Source: DATMER01 sp963741305 (GTDB taxonomy: Bacteria > Acidobacteriota > Thermoanaerobaculia > Multivoradales > UBA5704). From it: DNA of 64,000 bases. Under the pieces are notes generated by a model. It had not been told where the DNA came from, searched no databases, and worked only from the letters and a program-made list of their open reading frames with translations. The first letter of the stretch is position 1, and each line of letters opens with the position of its first letter. Below, in pieces: positions 40,131 to 49,169 of the stretch. The translations under genes were made by a program, and so were the position numbers. The DNA lies in assembly GCA_963741305.1 (NCBI GenBank), contig CAVUHL010000003.1:3906001-3970000 (forward strand). Direction: 5' to 3'.

Positions 40131-42737
40131 ATGTCATCCCATCGTCTCATCCGGCTCGGGGCCGTAGTCCTCGCCCTGACGGTATCCACGGGGTTGCTGG
40201 CCGTGCCGGCGGCCGCCCAGACACCGCTCGGGGCCACGCTGGTCACCGGCGGAGTCCAGTTCGCGGTGTTCTCGCAGAACGCCACCCGCATCGAGGTCTG
40301 GATCTTTTCCAGCCCCACGGCCTCGTCGCCGACCGCCCGCCACAACATGACAAAGACCGACACGACCAACCACATCTGGACCGTGACCGTTTCCGGGGCC
40401 GGCGCGGGCACCCTCTACGGCCTGCGGGCCTGGGGCCCCAACTGGCCCTACAACGCGAGCTGGACCGCGGGCAGCAACCTGGGCTTCAGCTCGCACGCCG
40501 ATTCCAACGGCAACCGCTTCAACCCCAACAAGCTGCTGACCGATCCCTACGCCAAGGCGGTCACCGGCGAGGTTCAGCGCGTGCTCGGGGGCGACGGCAA
40601 CTATCACTACTCCACCGCCATCCTGGGCGGGAACAACACCTACGCCTTCGTGGACAGCGCGGGCGCCATGCCCAAGTCGATCGTGATCAACGACGACTCG
40701 TTCGACTGGACTGGCGACGTGCGGCCGAACACCGCCATGAAGGATTCGATCGTCTATGAAGTCCACCTGCGCGGCTTCACCCGCAACGACTCATCGGTGA
40801 CCTCGACCCTTCGCGGCACCTACGACGGCTTCAAAGCCAAAGCCTCCTACTTCAGCGGCCTGGGCCTCACCGCAGTGGAGCTGCTGCCGATCCACGAGTA
40901 CCCGCAGTACGACGATCCCGTGGGCGGCGCCTCCGCCGACCGGATCAATTACTGGGGCTACATGACGACCCAGTTCTTCGCCCCGAACCGCGAGTACCTC
41001 TGCCCGGACTTCTCGAGCTGCACGTACACCGCGGGCCAGCAGGTCAACGAGTTCAAGGAGATGGTCAAGGCCCTCCACGCCCAGGGGATCGAGGTCTGGC
41101 TCGACGTGGTCTTCAACCACACATTCGAGGGCGGCTCCTGCGGCGGCAACGCAGTGCGCTACATCAATCTCCGCGGCCTCGACAATGCCACCTACTACAC
41201 CCTGGCGGACGACAAGACCTGCTATTGGGAGTCCACCGGCACGGGCAACAATTTGAATGCCAGCCGGCCCGCGGTGCGGCGGCTCATCAAGGACAGCCTC
41301 GCCTACTGGCACGAGGAGATGGGCGTCGACGGCTTCCGCTTCGACCTCGCCTACGAGCTGGGGCGCGAGGGGAGCGACGGCCGGGTTTTCAACTCGAACG
41401 CAACGACCTTGATCGAAATCGCCCAGCTCGCCCAGGACGAGGACTTCAAAGTGGTCGCCGAGGCCTGGGACACGGGCGGTTATGGCGTCGGCCAGTTCCC
41501 CGCCGGCTGGTCGGAGTGGAACGGCTTCTGGCGCGACAACGTGCGCAAGTGGGCCAAGGGGGACAACAGCCAGGCGGGCGGCCTGGGCTCCTCCATCACC
41601 TCGAGCTGGAGCGGCTTCGGCTCTCCTGAGGAGAGCGTCAACTTCGTCACCGCGCACGACGGCTTCACGCTCAACGACCTGGTCACCTACAACACGAAGC
41701 AGAACGGCACCGGCGACTGCAACCCCACGGGAGCGGACGCGAGCAGCGGCAGCAACGACAACGATTCGTGGGACAGCGGCGGGGACGAGGTGCTGCGGCG
41801 GCGGCAGATCCGCAACTTCGCCAGCCACCTGCTCCTCCACCAGGGCGTGCCGATGATCCTGGCCGGAGACGAGTTCCGCCAGACCCAGAACGGCAACAAC
41901 AACGGTTATATGGCGGACAACGCCTGCGGCTGGATCAACTGGCAGAAGAAGACCGACAACCCGAAGACCTACGACTTCTTCCGCAAGCTCGCGGCCTTCC
42001 GCAAGGCCCATCCCGGCCTGCGGCGGACCGTTCACGTTTCCGGCACGGACCACGACAGCGACGGCTACAAGGACCTGGCCTGGCACGGCACCTCGCCCGA
42101 TACGCCGGACTGGAGCTCGACCTCTCACACCCTGGCCTTCCTGATCGACGGTTCGACCGCCGAGACCGGAGGCCCGTCCAGCGCACCGGATCTCTACGTG
42201 GCCTACAACTCCTACTGGACCAACCTCAACTTTACAATCCCCACTGCGCCGAACGGCAAGTGCTGGTGGCTGCTCGCGGATACGGCCGACTGGGCCGAGG
42301 GGACCGGCAACATCTACTACGACCCGGCGGTGAGCTCGTGGAGCTCGCAGATCCTGCCCAAGATTGCCGGCTCGACCTACGGCGTGCAGGCGCGTTCGAC
42401 GCTCGCGCTCCTGGCCCGCACCTGCACCGATCCGGCGGCCGTGCGAGTGGACTTCACGGTCAACAACTACGTGACTTCCGTAGGGCAGGATATTTATGTA
42501 GTCGGGAACGTGCCCGAGCTGGGTAACTGGGACGTGACCAAGGCCGTCAAGCTGAACTGGGTGGACAGCGACACCTGGAGCGGCCCGGTCTTCTTCACCG
42601 CCAGCCGCGGCTCGGCGATCCAGTACAAGTACATTATGAGGAGCGGAGGCTCCACGACCTGGGAGAACGGCTCGAACCGGAGCTACACCGTGCCTTCCAC
42701 CGGGTCAGGGACTCGTAACGAAAACTGGCAGTACTGA
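40131..42737 (+). CDS. Secreted isoamylase-type glycogen/starch debranching enzyme with CBM20
   Basis: 868 aa; ATG after AAGGAGGAG. Signal peptide 'LGAVVLALTVSTGLLAVPAAA', N-terminal CBM48-like beta domain (about 30-130), then a GH13 barrel: 'GLGLTAVELLPIHEY', 'VWLDVVFNHTFEG', nucleophile Asp in 'GVDGFRFDLAYE' (near residue 403), acid/base Glu in 'VVAEAWDTGG' (near 444) and Asp in 'NFVTAHDGFT' (near 509). The insert patterns fit the isoamylase/GlgX group. Residues about 770-868 form a starch-binding CBM20: 'SVGQDIYVVGNVPELGNWD' and 'YKYIMRSGGSTTWENGSNR'. It should cut alpha-1,6 branches of starch or glycogen outside the cytoplasm. A strong terminator follows. Confidence 0.93.
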   Translation: MSSHRLIRLGAVVLALTVSTGLLAVPAAAQTPLGATLVTGGVQFAVFSQNATRIEVWIFSSPTASSPTARHNMTKTDTTNHIWTVTVSGAGAGTLYGLRAWGPNWPYNASWTAGSNLGFSSHADSNGNRFNPNKLLTDPYAKAVTGEVQRVLGGDGNYHYSTAILGGNNTYAFVDSAGAMPKSIVINDDSFDWTGDVRPNTAMKDSIVYEVHLRGFTRNDSSVTSTLRGTYDGFKAKASYFSGLGLTAVELLPIHEYPQYDDPVGGASADRINYWGYMTTQFFAPNREYLCPDFSSCTYTAGQQVNEFKEMVKALHAQGIEVWLDVVFNHTFEGGSCGGNAVRYINLRGLDNATYYTLADDKTCYWESTGTGNNLNASRPAVRRLIKDSLAYWHEEMGVDGFRFDLAYELGREGSDGRVFNSNATTLIEIAQLAQDEDFKVVAEAWDTGGYGVGQFPAGWSEWNGFWRDNVRKWAKGDNSQAGGLGSSITSSWSGFGSPEESVNFVTAHDGFTLNDLVTYNTKQNGTGDCNPTGADASSGSNDNDSWDSGGDEVLRRRQIRNFASHLLLHQGVPMILAGDEFRQTQNGNNNGYMADNACGWINWQKKTDNPKTYDFFRKLAAFRKAHPGLRRTVHVSGTDHDSDGYKDLAWHGTSPDTPDWSSTSHTLAFLIDGSTAETGGPSSAPDLYVAYNSYWTNLNFTIPTAPNGKCWWLLADTADWAEGTGNIYYDPAVSSWSSQILPKIAGSTYGVQARSTLALLARTCTDPAAVRVDFTVNNYVTSVGQDIYVVGNVPELGNWDVTKAVKLNWVDSDTWSGPVFFTASRGSAIQYKYIMRSGGSTTWENGSNRSYTVPSTGSGTRNENWQY

Positions 42738-42741
42738 GTCG

Positions 42742-42777
42742 GACGGGTGCGCCGCCCTCGCGGGCGGCGCACCCGTC
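42742..42777. terminator. Bidirectional hairpin terminator
   Basis: A perfect 16-bp stem, GACGGGTGCGCCGCCC (42742-42757) with its complement (42762-42777), has a 4-base loop TCGC. It lies between the convergent isoamylase and TIR genes and can serve both. Confidence 0.8.
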
Positions 42778-42779
42778 TC

Positions 42780-45209
42780 TCATCCAGCACTCGCGCTTGG
42801 TCCGGACTCGCACTTCGCGAGCGTCACGCGGGCACTTTCGAGGTCTGAGGAGCCGAGTTGGGTGTAGATCTCCACCGCCCGCTGGGAGTGGGGCAGGGCT
42901 TCGGCCTTTTTTCCCTGCGTCACCAGGGCTTCTGCGAGGCGGTCGCAGTTGGAGGCTATCAATTCCTGGCGGCCTATCGTTTCGCACAAAGCCAGGGCCT
43001 CGCGAGCCAGGATTTCGGCTCCCGGCCAGTCTTGCCGGTCCAGCGCCAGCACAGCCAGATTCCCCGGGACTAGAGCCATTAACGCGGCGTGACCGACCGC
43101 ACGGGCGATCCTTAACGCCTCACGATAATCCCGCTCTGCCGCATCGAGATCGCCAGAGAGCCTCTCGGCACTGGCAAGATCGTTCAGGTCGATGGCTACT
43201 TCATCGCTCTCGGCGGACTCGCTGCGATGCAGGTCGAGCGCCTCGCGGTAGGCGGCAATCGCGGCGGGGTAATCGGCCTTTCCTTCGTGACCACGGCCAC
43301 GTAAGGCGATGGCGCAGGCGCGCTCGTGGGCACCGGCTTGTGCGGTCTGCCAGTGAGCCGCGGCGCGGTCGGCACAAGCCAGCACCGCGTCCGCTTGCCC
43401 GCGCCTACTGTGAACCGCGCCCGCCTGATATGCCCTCCAACCGGCGTTTCCAGGATCGCCGGCCGCCACGGCCTTGACTTCCGCCTGCTGATTCAGCGCG
43501 AGCCATTCATCCCAACGGCCCGAGAACTCAAGGAAAGAGGCGAGCGCCTGGCATACAGCCTGGAGCAGCGGATTCGATTGGGCAAAGAAGAGCGGCAGGG
43601 CGGGGGCCACGGTGGGCCAAGCGGCATCGAGCACCGGGAAACGCTCGTGTTTGCTGAAGCCGTTCTCCAGGATCAGCTCATAGGCGCGCTGCTCCAGCCG
43701 GCTGCCGGTTTCCCTTACGTCCTCGGGCCATTTGCGCCGCAGGAAGTCGTCGACCATCGGCACGAGGGCGAAGGCCGTCTCTTCCTGGTTGGGGACGACG
43801 AGGGAGCGATTGGCGAGAGTGCGCAAGGCGGTCTCGACCGACGCCTCGTCGAGCTCAGTCAGCTCGGCGACGTGCACCACGGTTGCCGGCTGTTTAAAGT
43901 AGGTCAGGGCTATGAGGGAGCGAATCTCCTCCGCGGTGAACTCTCGCGCAAGGTCGCCGAAGATGAACTCCAACGGGTCGTTGTCCGGCGGACAACTGCG
44001 CAGGAACTGCAGCGCATCGATCAAGGTGCGGCAGCTGCCGCGCCCGAGTTGCCCGGCCACCCAGCGCAGGAGCAGTGGCTTGCCGCCGGTCTGCGTATAG
44101 AGGGCGATGCGCTCGGCCTCGCTGGTCCTGGCGAGCAGCGGATTGCGCCGAGCGAGGTCGGCGAGGGTCTCGAGTGCGGCAGCCTGGTCGAGTTGCTCCA
44201 GGATGAGCAGCTCCGAGCCGGAACCGATCCGCCGACGGCTGGTGAGAATGGCCTTGCAGCCCTGCGGTAGGCGCTTGACGAAGGTGAAGAGCTGGTCGCG
44301 GTCATCCTTGGTGAGCGACTCGAGGTTGTCGAGAAGGAGCAGCGCCTGCATGGGGCGGAGCGCGTCGAGCAGGAGCCGGATGCGTTCATCCTCCGGCGCC
44401 TTCCCGATATCCGGCTGCCCCAGCTCGCGGGCGAGCTCGTTGAGCATATCGAGGAACCCCGGCAGGAGGTACCCGCCGAGCTTCCGCATGCCGTCGTCGT
44501 CCAACTCGCGGTCCTTCACGGAGACGAACACGATGCGTTGGAACTGACCAGGCGGGCAGTCGCAGGCGGCGCGGACGGCGAGCGAGGTCTTGCCCATGCC
44601 GCCCGGACCATCGATGAGCGCGCCCCAGGTGCGCGACTCGGGGTCGAGCGCTTCGCGAATGGCGGCAAGCTCCTCCGCGCGTCCAAAGAAGGGCTGGAGG
44701 CGTGGCAGGTTGTTGGGAGTTTCGGTGCTGACGGCCTGTTGCTGCACACCACCTGCAGTGCGGGTGTAGTAATCCTTGGGTTTCCCCTCGTTGAGCGCAA
44801 GGCGCTCGAGGATCAGTGCGGCTGCTTCTTCCGGGACGAGGTCATCGAGGTCCGTATAACCGGCGAGCCCACGAAGCCCTTTGCCTTCGACACGCCCGAA
44901 GCGGGTGAGCATGACCTCGTCGACCTTGCGCGCCTTGAGAAGGCCGTAGATGGCGTTCCACTCCAAGCCGCACCACTCCTTCTTGTCGTAGTCCTGGCAG
45001 AAGACTGCAACGACGAGATCGGCCTCTTTCTCGTAGAGGCCGGGGAGGTAGAAGGCGAGGTCGCTGCGCGAGAACTCGGCTTCGTGATACTTGTCGTAGA
45101 GGATTGCGCCGTCGGTAAAGCGCTGCGCGAGAATGGCTGCGACCTTCGCGACGAAGTCCCGAGTCTCTCCCGCAAAGGAGAGTGCGATGCGGAAGCGTTT
45201 GGCGCTCAT
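42780..45209 (-). CDS. TIR-NB-ARC-TPR protein (bacterial NLR/STAND-like)
   Basis: 809 aa; ATG 45209 with an AAGGGG-type ribosome-binding site. Residues 1-130 form a TIR-like domain: 'RIALSFAGETRDFVAKVAAI', 'DLVVAVFCQDYDKKEWCGLE', with candidate NADase Glu at 78 or 83. An NB-ARC module follows: P-loop 'GPGGMGKTS' (201-209), Walker B 'LLLLDNLE' (290-297), 'AILTSRRR' and 'GGKPLLLRWVAGQLG' (GxP motif). Residues about 560-800 are TPR repeats ('AAERDYREALRIARAVGHAA'). This is the architecture of animal/plant NLRs and of bacterial anti-phage STAND proteins, where TPRs sense a phage component and TIR destroys NAD. It stands alone between a terminator and a repeat array, consistent with a one-gene system. 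Confidence 0.88.
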   Translation of the reverse strand: MSAKRFRIALSFAGETRDFVAKVAAILAQRFTDGAILYDKYHEAEFSRSDLAFYLPGLYEKEADLVVAVFCQDYDKKEWCGLEWNAIYGLLKARKVDEVMLTRFGRVEGKGLRGLAGYTDLDDLVPEEAAALILERLALNEGKPKDYYTRTAGGVQQQAVSTETPNNLPRLQPFFGRAEELAAIREALDPESRTWGALIDGPGGMGKTSLAVRAACDCPPGQFQRIVFVSVKDRELDDDGMRKLGGYLLPGFLDMLNELARELGQPDIGKAPEDERIRLLLDALRPMQALLLLDNLESLTKDDRDQLFTFVKRLPQGCKAILTSRRRIGSGSELLILEQLDQAAALETLADLARRNPLLARTSEAERIALYTQTGGKPLLLRWVAGQLGRGSCRTLIDALQFLRSCPPDNDPLEFIFGDLAREFTAEEIRSLIALTYFKQPATVVHVAELTELDEASVETALRTLANRSLVVPNQEETAFALVPMVDDFLRRKWPEDVRETGSRLEQRAYELILENGFSKHERFPVLDAAWPTVAPALPLFFAQSNPLLQAVCQALASFLEFSGRWDEWLALNQQAEVKAVAAGDPGNAGWRAYQAGAVHSRRGQADAVLACADRAAAHWQTAQAGAHERACAIALRGRGHEGKADYPAAIAAYREALDLHRSESAESDEVAIDLNDLASAERLSGDLDAAERDYREALRIARAVGHAALMALVPGNLAVLALDRQDWPGAEILAREALALCETIGRQELIASNCDRLAEALVTQGKKAEALPHSQRAVEIYTQLGSSDLESARVTLAKCESGPSASAG

Positions 45210-45335
45210 CCCCTTGGTCTCCCCATGAAGCCTCGCCAGTAATTATCTCTCGATCTGTGACTTCCTGACGGACGAGGACGGTGGCGCAGCACCAAAAGGA
45301 TCTTTCAGGGTGGGGCATCAGGCTGCGGGCTGACG

Positions 45336-45797
45336 GGGGATCCTTTCCCGGCGGCCGGGAAAGCTTGCGCGGTCACCGGGAATCCTTTTCCGGCCACCGG
45401 GAAACCCTTCTCGCTGACCGGGAATCCTTTTCCGACGGCCGAAAAGGTCTGCGCACTGACCGGGAATCCTTTCCCGATGGCTGGGAAACCTTTCCCGATG
45501 GCCGAAAAGGTCTGCGCGATCACCCGGAATCCTTTCCCGCTGGACGGAAAGGTCTGCGTGGTCACCCGGAATCCTTTCTCGATGGCCGGGAAACCATTCC
45601 CGACGGCCGAAAAGGTTTGCACGGTGGCCGGGAATCCTTTTCCGGCGGGCGAAAAGGTCTGCGCGGCGAGCGAAAACCCTTTCCCGATGACCGGGAAACC
45701 TTTCCCGGGGACCGAAAAGGTTTGCGCGATCGCCGGGAAACCCTCCCCGATCACCGGGAAAGTCCGCGCGGTCGCCCGGAAAGGCGACGCGGAGGCC
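45336..45797. repeat. 21-bp tandem array, 22 units in perfect phase
   Basis: Units start every 21 bases (45336, 45357, ..., 45777) with no insertion or deletion. Two unit classes dominate: GGGAATCCTTTCCCG plus six variable bases, and GAAAAGGTCTGCGCG plus six variable bases; the last bases are usually (A/G)CC. The classes often alternate in pairs or triplets. It occupies most of the 680-bp gap between the start of the TIR gene (45209) and the end of the repeat protein (45890). Bases 45210-45335 hold the TIR gene's leader, with GATAATTAC on the minus strand as a possible -10. Long open frames on both strands are by-products of the 7-codon period. Confidence 0.95.
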
Positions 45798-45845
45798 GGC
45801 TCGTCCCCCCTTCCGGGCTTTTTATCGCGGATGAACGGCGGACGA

Positions 45846-45872
45846 GGCGCGCCGCCTCTCGAACGGCGCGCC
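45846..45872 (-). terminator. Hairpin terminator of the four-repeat secreted protein
   Basis: GGCGCGCCG (45846-45854) and CGGCGCGCC (45864-45872) form a 9-bp stem with a 9-base loop, 18 bases after the stop codon at 45890. A similar flank (CCCGTCTCTCAT) borders the terminator at 42771-42783. Confidence 0.65.
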
Positions 45873-45889
45873 CGTCTCTCATCGATCGG

Positions 45890-46774
45890 TCAACCGGGCG
45901 GGAACTGGCCGTTCTTGGCCACGGGCACGCAGAGCTTGGTGGTTTCCGTCACCTTGACGGTCTCTTCCGGCAGGCCCATGCCCACCAACACGGGGTTGAG
46001 GTGCCTCAGCCTGAGCTCCTTGTCGAGCGGCAGGCCATCGAGGTTGTAGCAGAGGACGTCCGAGTACCGGATGATCTGGGCCACGGCCGCAGGAACCGGG
46101 AACTGGTTGTTCTTCGCCACCGGCACACAGAGCTGCTGCGGCGCCGGCCCGACGATCTTCGCCTGCTCTGTCGGGGTGCCCGAGAAGAGCGGGTTCAGGT
46201 GCGTCAGGTTGATCGGCTGGTTGGCGATCGTCGGAGCGTCGACGCGGTAGCACTTGATGTCCAGGAACTTGATGAGGTTCAGGACGTTTGGCGGCGGGAT
46301 CTGGCCGTTCTTGGCGACCGGCACGCAGAGTTGCTGCGGCTCGCGGACGATCACGTTGAGGTTCGGCCCGTAGAGAGCCGCGATCGCCGGGTTGAGCTGG
46401 CTCAGCTGCACGGTGAAATTGAGCGGCGGCCCGTCGATGCGGTAGCACTTCAGGTCCGCGTACTGGAGGAAGGGCAGCGACGCCGGAGGGACCACCTGGT
46501 TGTTCTTCCGCACGGGCACGCAGAGGTCTTGAGGCTCCTGCAGGATGACGTTCTCCGGCGGGAAGCCGGCATTGATGAACACCGGATTCAGGTGGGTGAG
46601 CGTCAGCGGCACGGCCAGCGGCGGCTGGCCCGGGATGTCGTAGCACCGGAGGTCCAGGAAGCGCACGAACTGACCCGGGGTGGGCAACGGCTGGGCAACG
46701 GCGGCTCCCGTCCATAGAAGCACGGCCAGCAGAACGACGGCTCCAGACACGGCCTGACGAATGAGCTTGTCCAT
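45890..46774 (-). CDS. Secreted protein with four Cys-containing repeats (DUF7450-like)
   Basis: 294 aa from ATG 46774, with GAGGAG upstream (a TTG at 46780 is also open). Signal peptide 'AVVLLAVLLWTGAAVAQ' is followed by four repeats of about 62-66 residues. Each begins with 'FLDLRCYDI' or a relative, then 'LTLTHLNPVF' and 'QDLCVPVRKN'. Each repeat has exactly two Cys (in RCY and LCVPV), probably one disulfide per repeat. I recall this repeat as the DUF7450 type; the function is unknown. An AT-rich region (CTATAGTTCTATAG and TATATA, 46840-46868) lies upstream as a promoter candidate. Confidence 0.8.
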   Translation of the reverse strand: MDKLIRQAVSGAVVLLAVLLWTGAAVAQPLPTPGQFVRFLDLRCYDIPGQPPLAVPLTLTHLNPVFINAGFPPENVILQEPQDLCVPVRKNNQVVPPASLPFLQYADLKCYRIDGPPLNFTVQLSQLNPAIAALYGPNLNVIVREPQQLCVPVAKNGQIPPPNVLNLIKFLDIKCYRVDAPTIANQPINLTHLNPLFSGTPTEQAKIVGPAPQQLCVPVAKNNQFPVPAAVAQIIRYSDVLCYNLDGLPLDKELRLRHLNPVLVGMGLPEETVKVTETTKLCVPVAKNGQFPPG

Positions 46775-46933
46775 CGACAACTCTCCTCTCTACGAAGGTT
46801 GATGTAGGTTCGCCGGCCGGCGCGATGTGATACCCCGGATATATACCGAGGCGTCTATAGTTCTATAGTGAGCGTTCGCGAAAAAACGGGACAAGATCCC
46901 GAGGCTCTGTTTCAGAGCCCCGGGGAAGCGCTT

Positions 46934-49084
46934 TTAGGGGAGCAGGCTGCGGCCGTCCAGCTTGGTAGGCGGCTGGACCTTGTAGAGGGACAGGATCGTG
47001 GGCATGATGTCGCCCATGTAGGCGCCCTGGGCGTTCAGCTTGAAGTTGCTGAACAGGATGCCCTCGACGAGCGGCGGGTAGACCGAGCAGTGGTCGCCGC
47101 TCCAGATCTCCAGGTTCGGCTCGACGATGGTCTTGCCGATGCCGCCCAGGCTGTCCTGCCAGCCCACGCGGTAGCCCTCGCTGTTGGACGGGATCATGTC
47201 CGGGATCAGCTCGGGGTCGTAGGTGCCATAGGCCTCGTCGCGGGTGAACACGTGAGCCACCGGCTTCTCGCCGGTCTCCTCGTCCACGAAGGCCTCCAGC
47301 TTCTGCTTGATCTCGGCCACGAGCTGCTGGTACTCGGCGCCCGGTTTCACGATGCCCTGCTTCTCCCGGCCCTGCAGGTTGATGTAGATCTGGCCGAGCC
47401 CCAGGGCATACACCCGGGTCTGGGACCAGTCCACGTTGGTGAAGAAGTCGCCCTGGTCGAAGAGGTCCTCCAGGTTCTTGCGGTTGGGGTCCTCCCCGGT
47501 CAGCTTCATGTAGCCGTTCTTTGCCAGCCAGGTGTTGTAGTTCATGGCGCGCCGGAACGAGGCGAAGCCGTGGTCCGAGACCACCATGAGCTTCGTACCC
47601 TGCGGCATCTTCTGCATGACGTCGCCGACGATCTTGTCCATCTCCTGGTAGGACTGGAGGATCGCGCCGCCCCACTTGGCGTTGCCCTCCGGCGTGTAGA
47701 GCGGGTGCTTGGGGTCGAAGAAGCGGAACATCATGTGCTGGACGCGGTCCGTGAACTCCATGTAGTGGACCAGGACGTCCCAGTCCGCGGACTGGGCGAG
47801 GAAGCCGTCCAGGATCTCCCGCTCCTTGTCCACGGTCTGGCGTACGTCCTCGAGGAACACCGGCTCATCCACCGTACCGTTGGTGAGCGACCAGGTATCG
47901 ATCATCCAGCCCATGGTCTTGAACAGGCCGTGCTCGTCGGTCAGGTCGTTGATCCAGGCGGCCGGAGCGGTGATGTCGAAGCCCGGCGGCAGGTTCTTCG
48001 GATCGAACTGGATCGGCGACAGGTAGAGCCGCACCTCGGGCTCGATCGAGAGCAGGCGGAACTTGCCGATGCCCTGGAGCTTGATCAGGGAGTTGAACGG
48101 GAAGGTGATGCCGACCCAGTCGCTCCACTCCCCCGGCTTGAGGGTGACCTCGTTCCCCGAAACCTGGATGCGCAGGCTGTCCCGGCTGTCGGGCACGGTG
48201 AGCGTCATCGGGATCGTGATGTATTCGCTCTGCTTCGGGAACAGCTTGTTCTCCGGCCCGAGGATCTCGGTCTCGATGATGCCCTTGTTGTCCACCAGCT
48301 CCACCACCTCGACGGAGAAGTCGCCGCCGCCCTTGGGCTGGAAGAACAGCTCGGAGGTGAAGTAGAACGGCTTGCCAATGCGGCCGGAGATGTCGGGCGT
48401 GCCGAGGCCGGAGAGCAGCTGTCCATGCTCGAAGGACTTGGGCGGGAAGGTGACGGGGACGCGCACCACGCGCACCCGCTTGCCGTGCCTGCCCAGGACC
48501 GACCAGAAGGTCTCCCCCTGCTGGTGGCTGATCGCGATCGGCCGCTCCTTGGGCAGCAGGCGGTCCGCCGCCACTCCGAGCCCGCCGCCGGCCAGAAGGG
48601 CCAGCACGCCGGCCACGGCCGCCGCGGCCGGTGTGCGCAACCGGAACAGCTTGAGCACCAGGAAGAGGACCAGGGCCAGGACGAGGGCACCGATCACACC
48701 GGCGATCCAGGGGGTCTTGGCGCCCCAGAGGAACGGCTCGCTGCCCTCCGACGCGGCGGCGAAGTCCGGCCTGTAGGTTTCGGTGTTCCGCTTGAGGAAA
48801 TCGAAGATCCCGTGCCGGCCCGGCGAGAGCCCGGTCGAGAAGGTCGACCAGGAGACGGGCGTCTGCGACGGTATCGTCGAGCGCAGCGGCGAGAACGTGC
48901 CCTCGGTGCGCAGCTTCGCGAGGTTGGGGAGCTTCCCCTCGTCCATCCACTGGCGGGCGAGGTCGGCGTCGGCGCCGTCGAATCCGAGGATGATCAGCTT
49001 GGGCTCCTGGGCCGAGACAGGAACGGCAGCCAGGGCGAGGAGCCCGCATAGGGCGACGAGGAGGACAGGCGTTCTGGGCATCAT
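46934..49084 (-). CDS. Alkaline-phosphatase-superfamily protein (type I phosphodiesterase/nucleotide pyrophosphatase-like)
   Basis: 716 aa; ATG 49084 (or 49081). Signal peptide 'LLVALCGLLALAAVPVSAQ', then 'KLIILGFDGADADLARQWMD' with the first metal Asp, the nucleophile Thr/Ser region 'STIPSQTPVSWSTFSTGLSP', later 'WDVLVHYMEFTDRVQHMMFR' (metal Asp/His) and 'LMVVSDHGFASF' (DHG). Two membrane helices sit near residues 125-175 ('GVIGALVLALVLFLVLKLF', 'AAVAGVLALLAGGGLGVA'), so the catalytic domain is probably anchored at the membrane. Members cleave phosphodiesters or phosphonates or act as phosphatases; the substrate is unknown. No ribosome-binding site is seen, but a TAGAAT box lies 9 bases before the ATG. 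Confidence 0.85.
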   Translation of the reverse strand: MMPRTPVLLVALCGLLALAAVPVSAQEPKLIILGFDGADADLARQWMDEGKLPNLAKLRTEGTFSPLRSTIPSQTPVSWSTFSTGLSPGRHGIFDFLKRNTETYRPDFAAASEGSEPFLWGAKTPWIAGVIGALVLALVLFLVLKLFRLRTPAAAAVAGVLALLAGGGLGVAADRLLPKERPIAISHQQGETFWSVLGRHGKRVRVVRVPVTFPPKSFEHGQLLSGLGTPDISGRIGKPFYFTSELFFQPKGGGDFSVEVVELVDNKGIIETEILGPENKLFPKQSEYITIPMTLTVPDSRDSLRIQVSGNEVTLKPGEWSDWVGITFPFNSLIKLQGIGKFRLLSIEPEVRLYLSPIQFDPKNLPPGFDITAPAAWINDLTDEHGLFKTMGWMIDTWSLTNGTVDEPVFLEDVRQTVDKEREILDGFLAQSADWDVLVHYMEFTDRVQHMMFRFFDPKHPLYTPEGNAKWGGAILQSYQEMDKIVGDVMQKMPQGTKLMVVSDHGFASFRRAMNYNTWLAKNGYMKLTGEDPNRKNLEDLFDQGDFFTNVDWSQTRVYALGLGQIYINLQGREKQGIVKPGAEYQQLVAEIKQKLEAFVDEETGEKPVAHVFTRDEAYGTYDPELIPDMIPSNSEGYRVGWQDSLGGIGKTIVEPNLEIWSGDHCSVYPPLVEGILFSNFKLNAQGAYMGDIMPTILSLYKVQPPTKLDGRSLLP

Positions 49085-49093
49085 TGGAGGCGC

Positions 49094-49099
49094 ATTCTA
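49094..49099 (-). promoter_or_regulatory. Candidate -10 box (TAGAAT) for a leaderless transcript
   Basis: TAGAAT on the minus strand lies 9 bases before the ATG at 49084, without a Shine-Dalgarno sequence. Confidence 0.45.
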
Positions 49100-49169
49100 G
49101 CAAAGCCGCTCAAAACCCCCGAGTTGGATTAGCGTATCTATCTCGGCACCAGCGGCTCGGCAACCTACG

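Noticed and set aside
45305..46717. Open frames with SGKGFPV-like or GRESFPDG-like repeats in the 21-bp array
   Set aside because: Same reason: a product of the 21-base period, seen on both strands.
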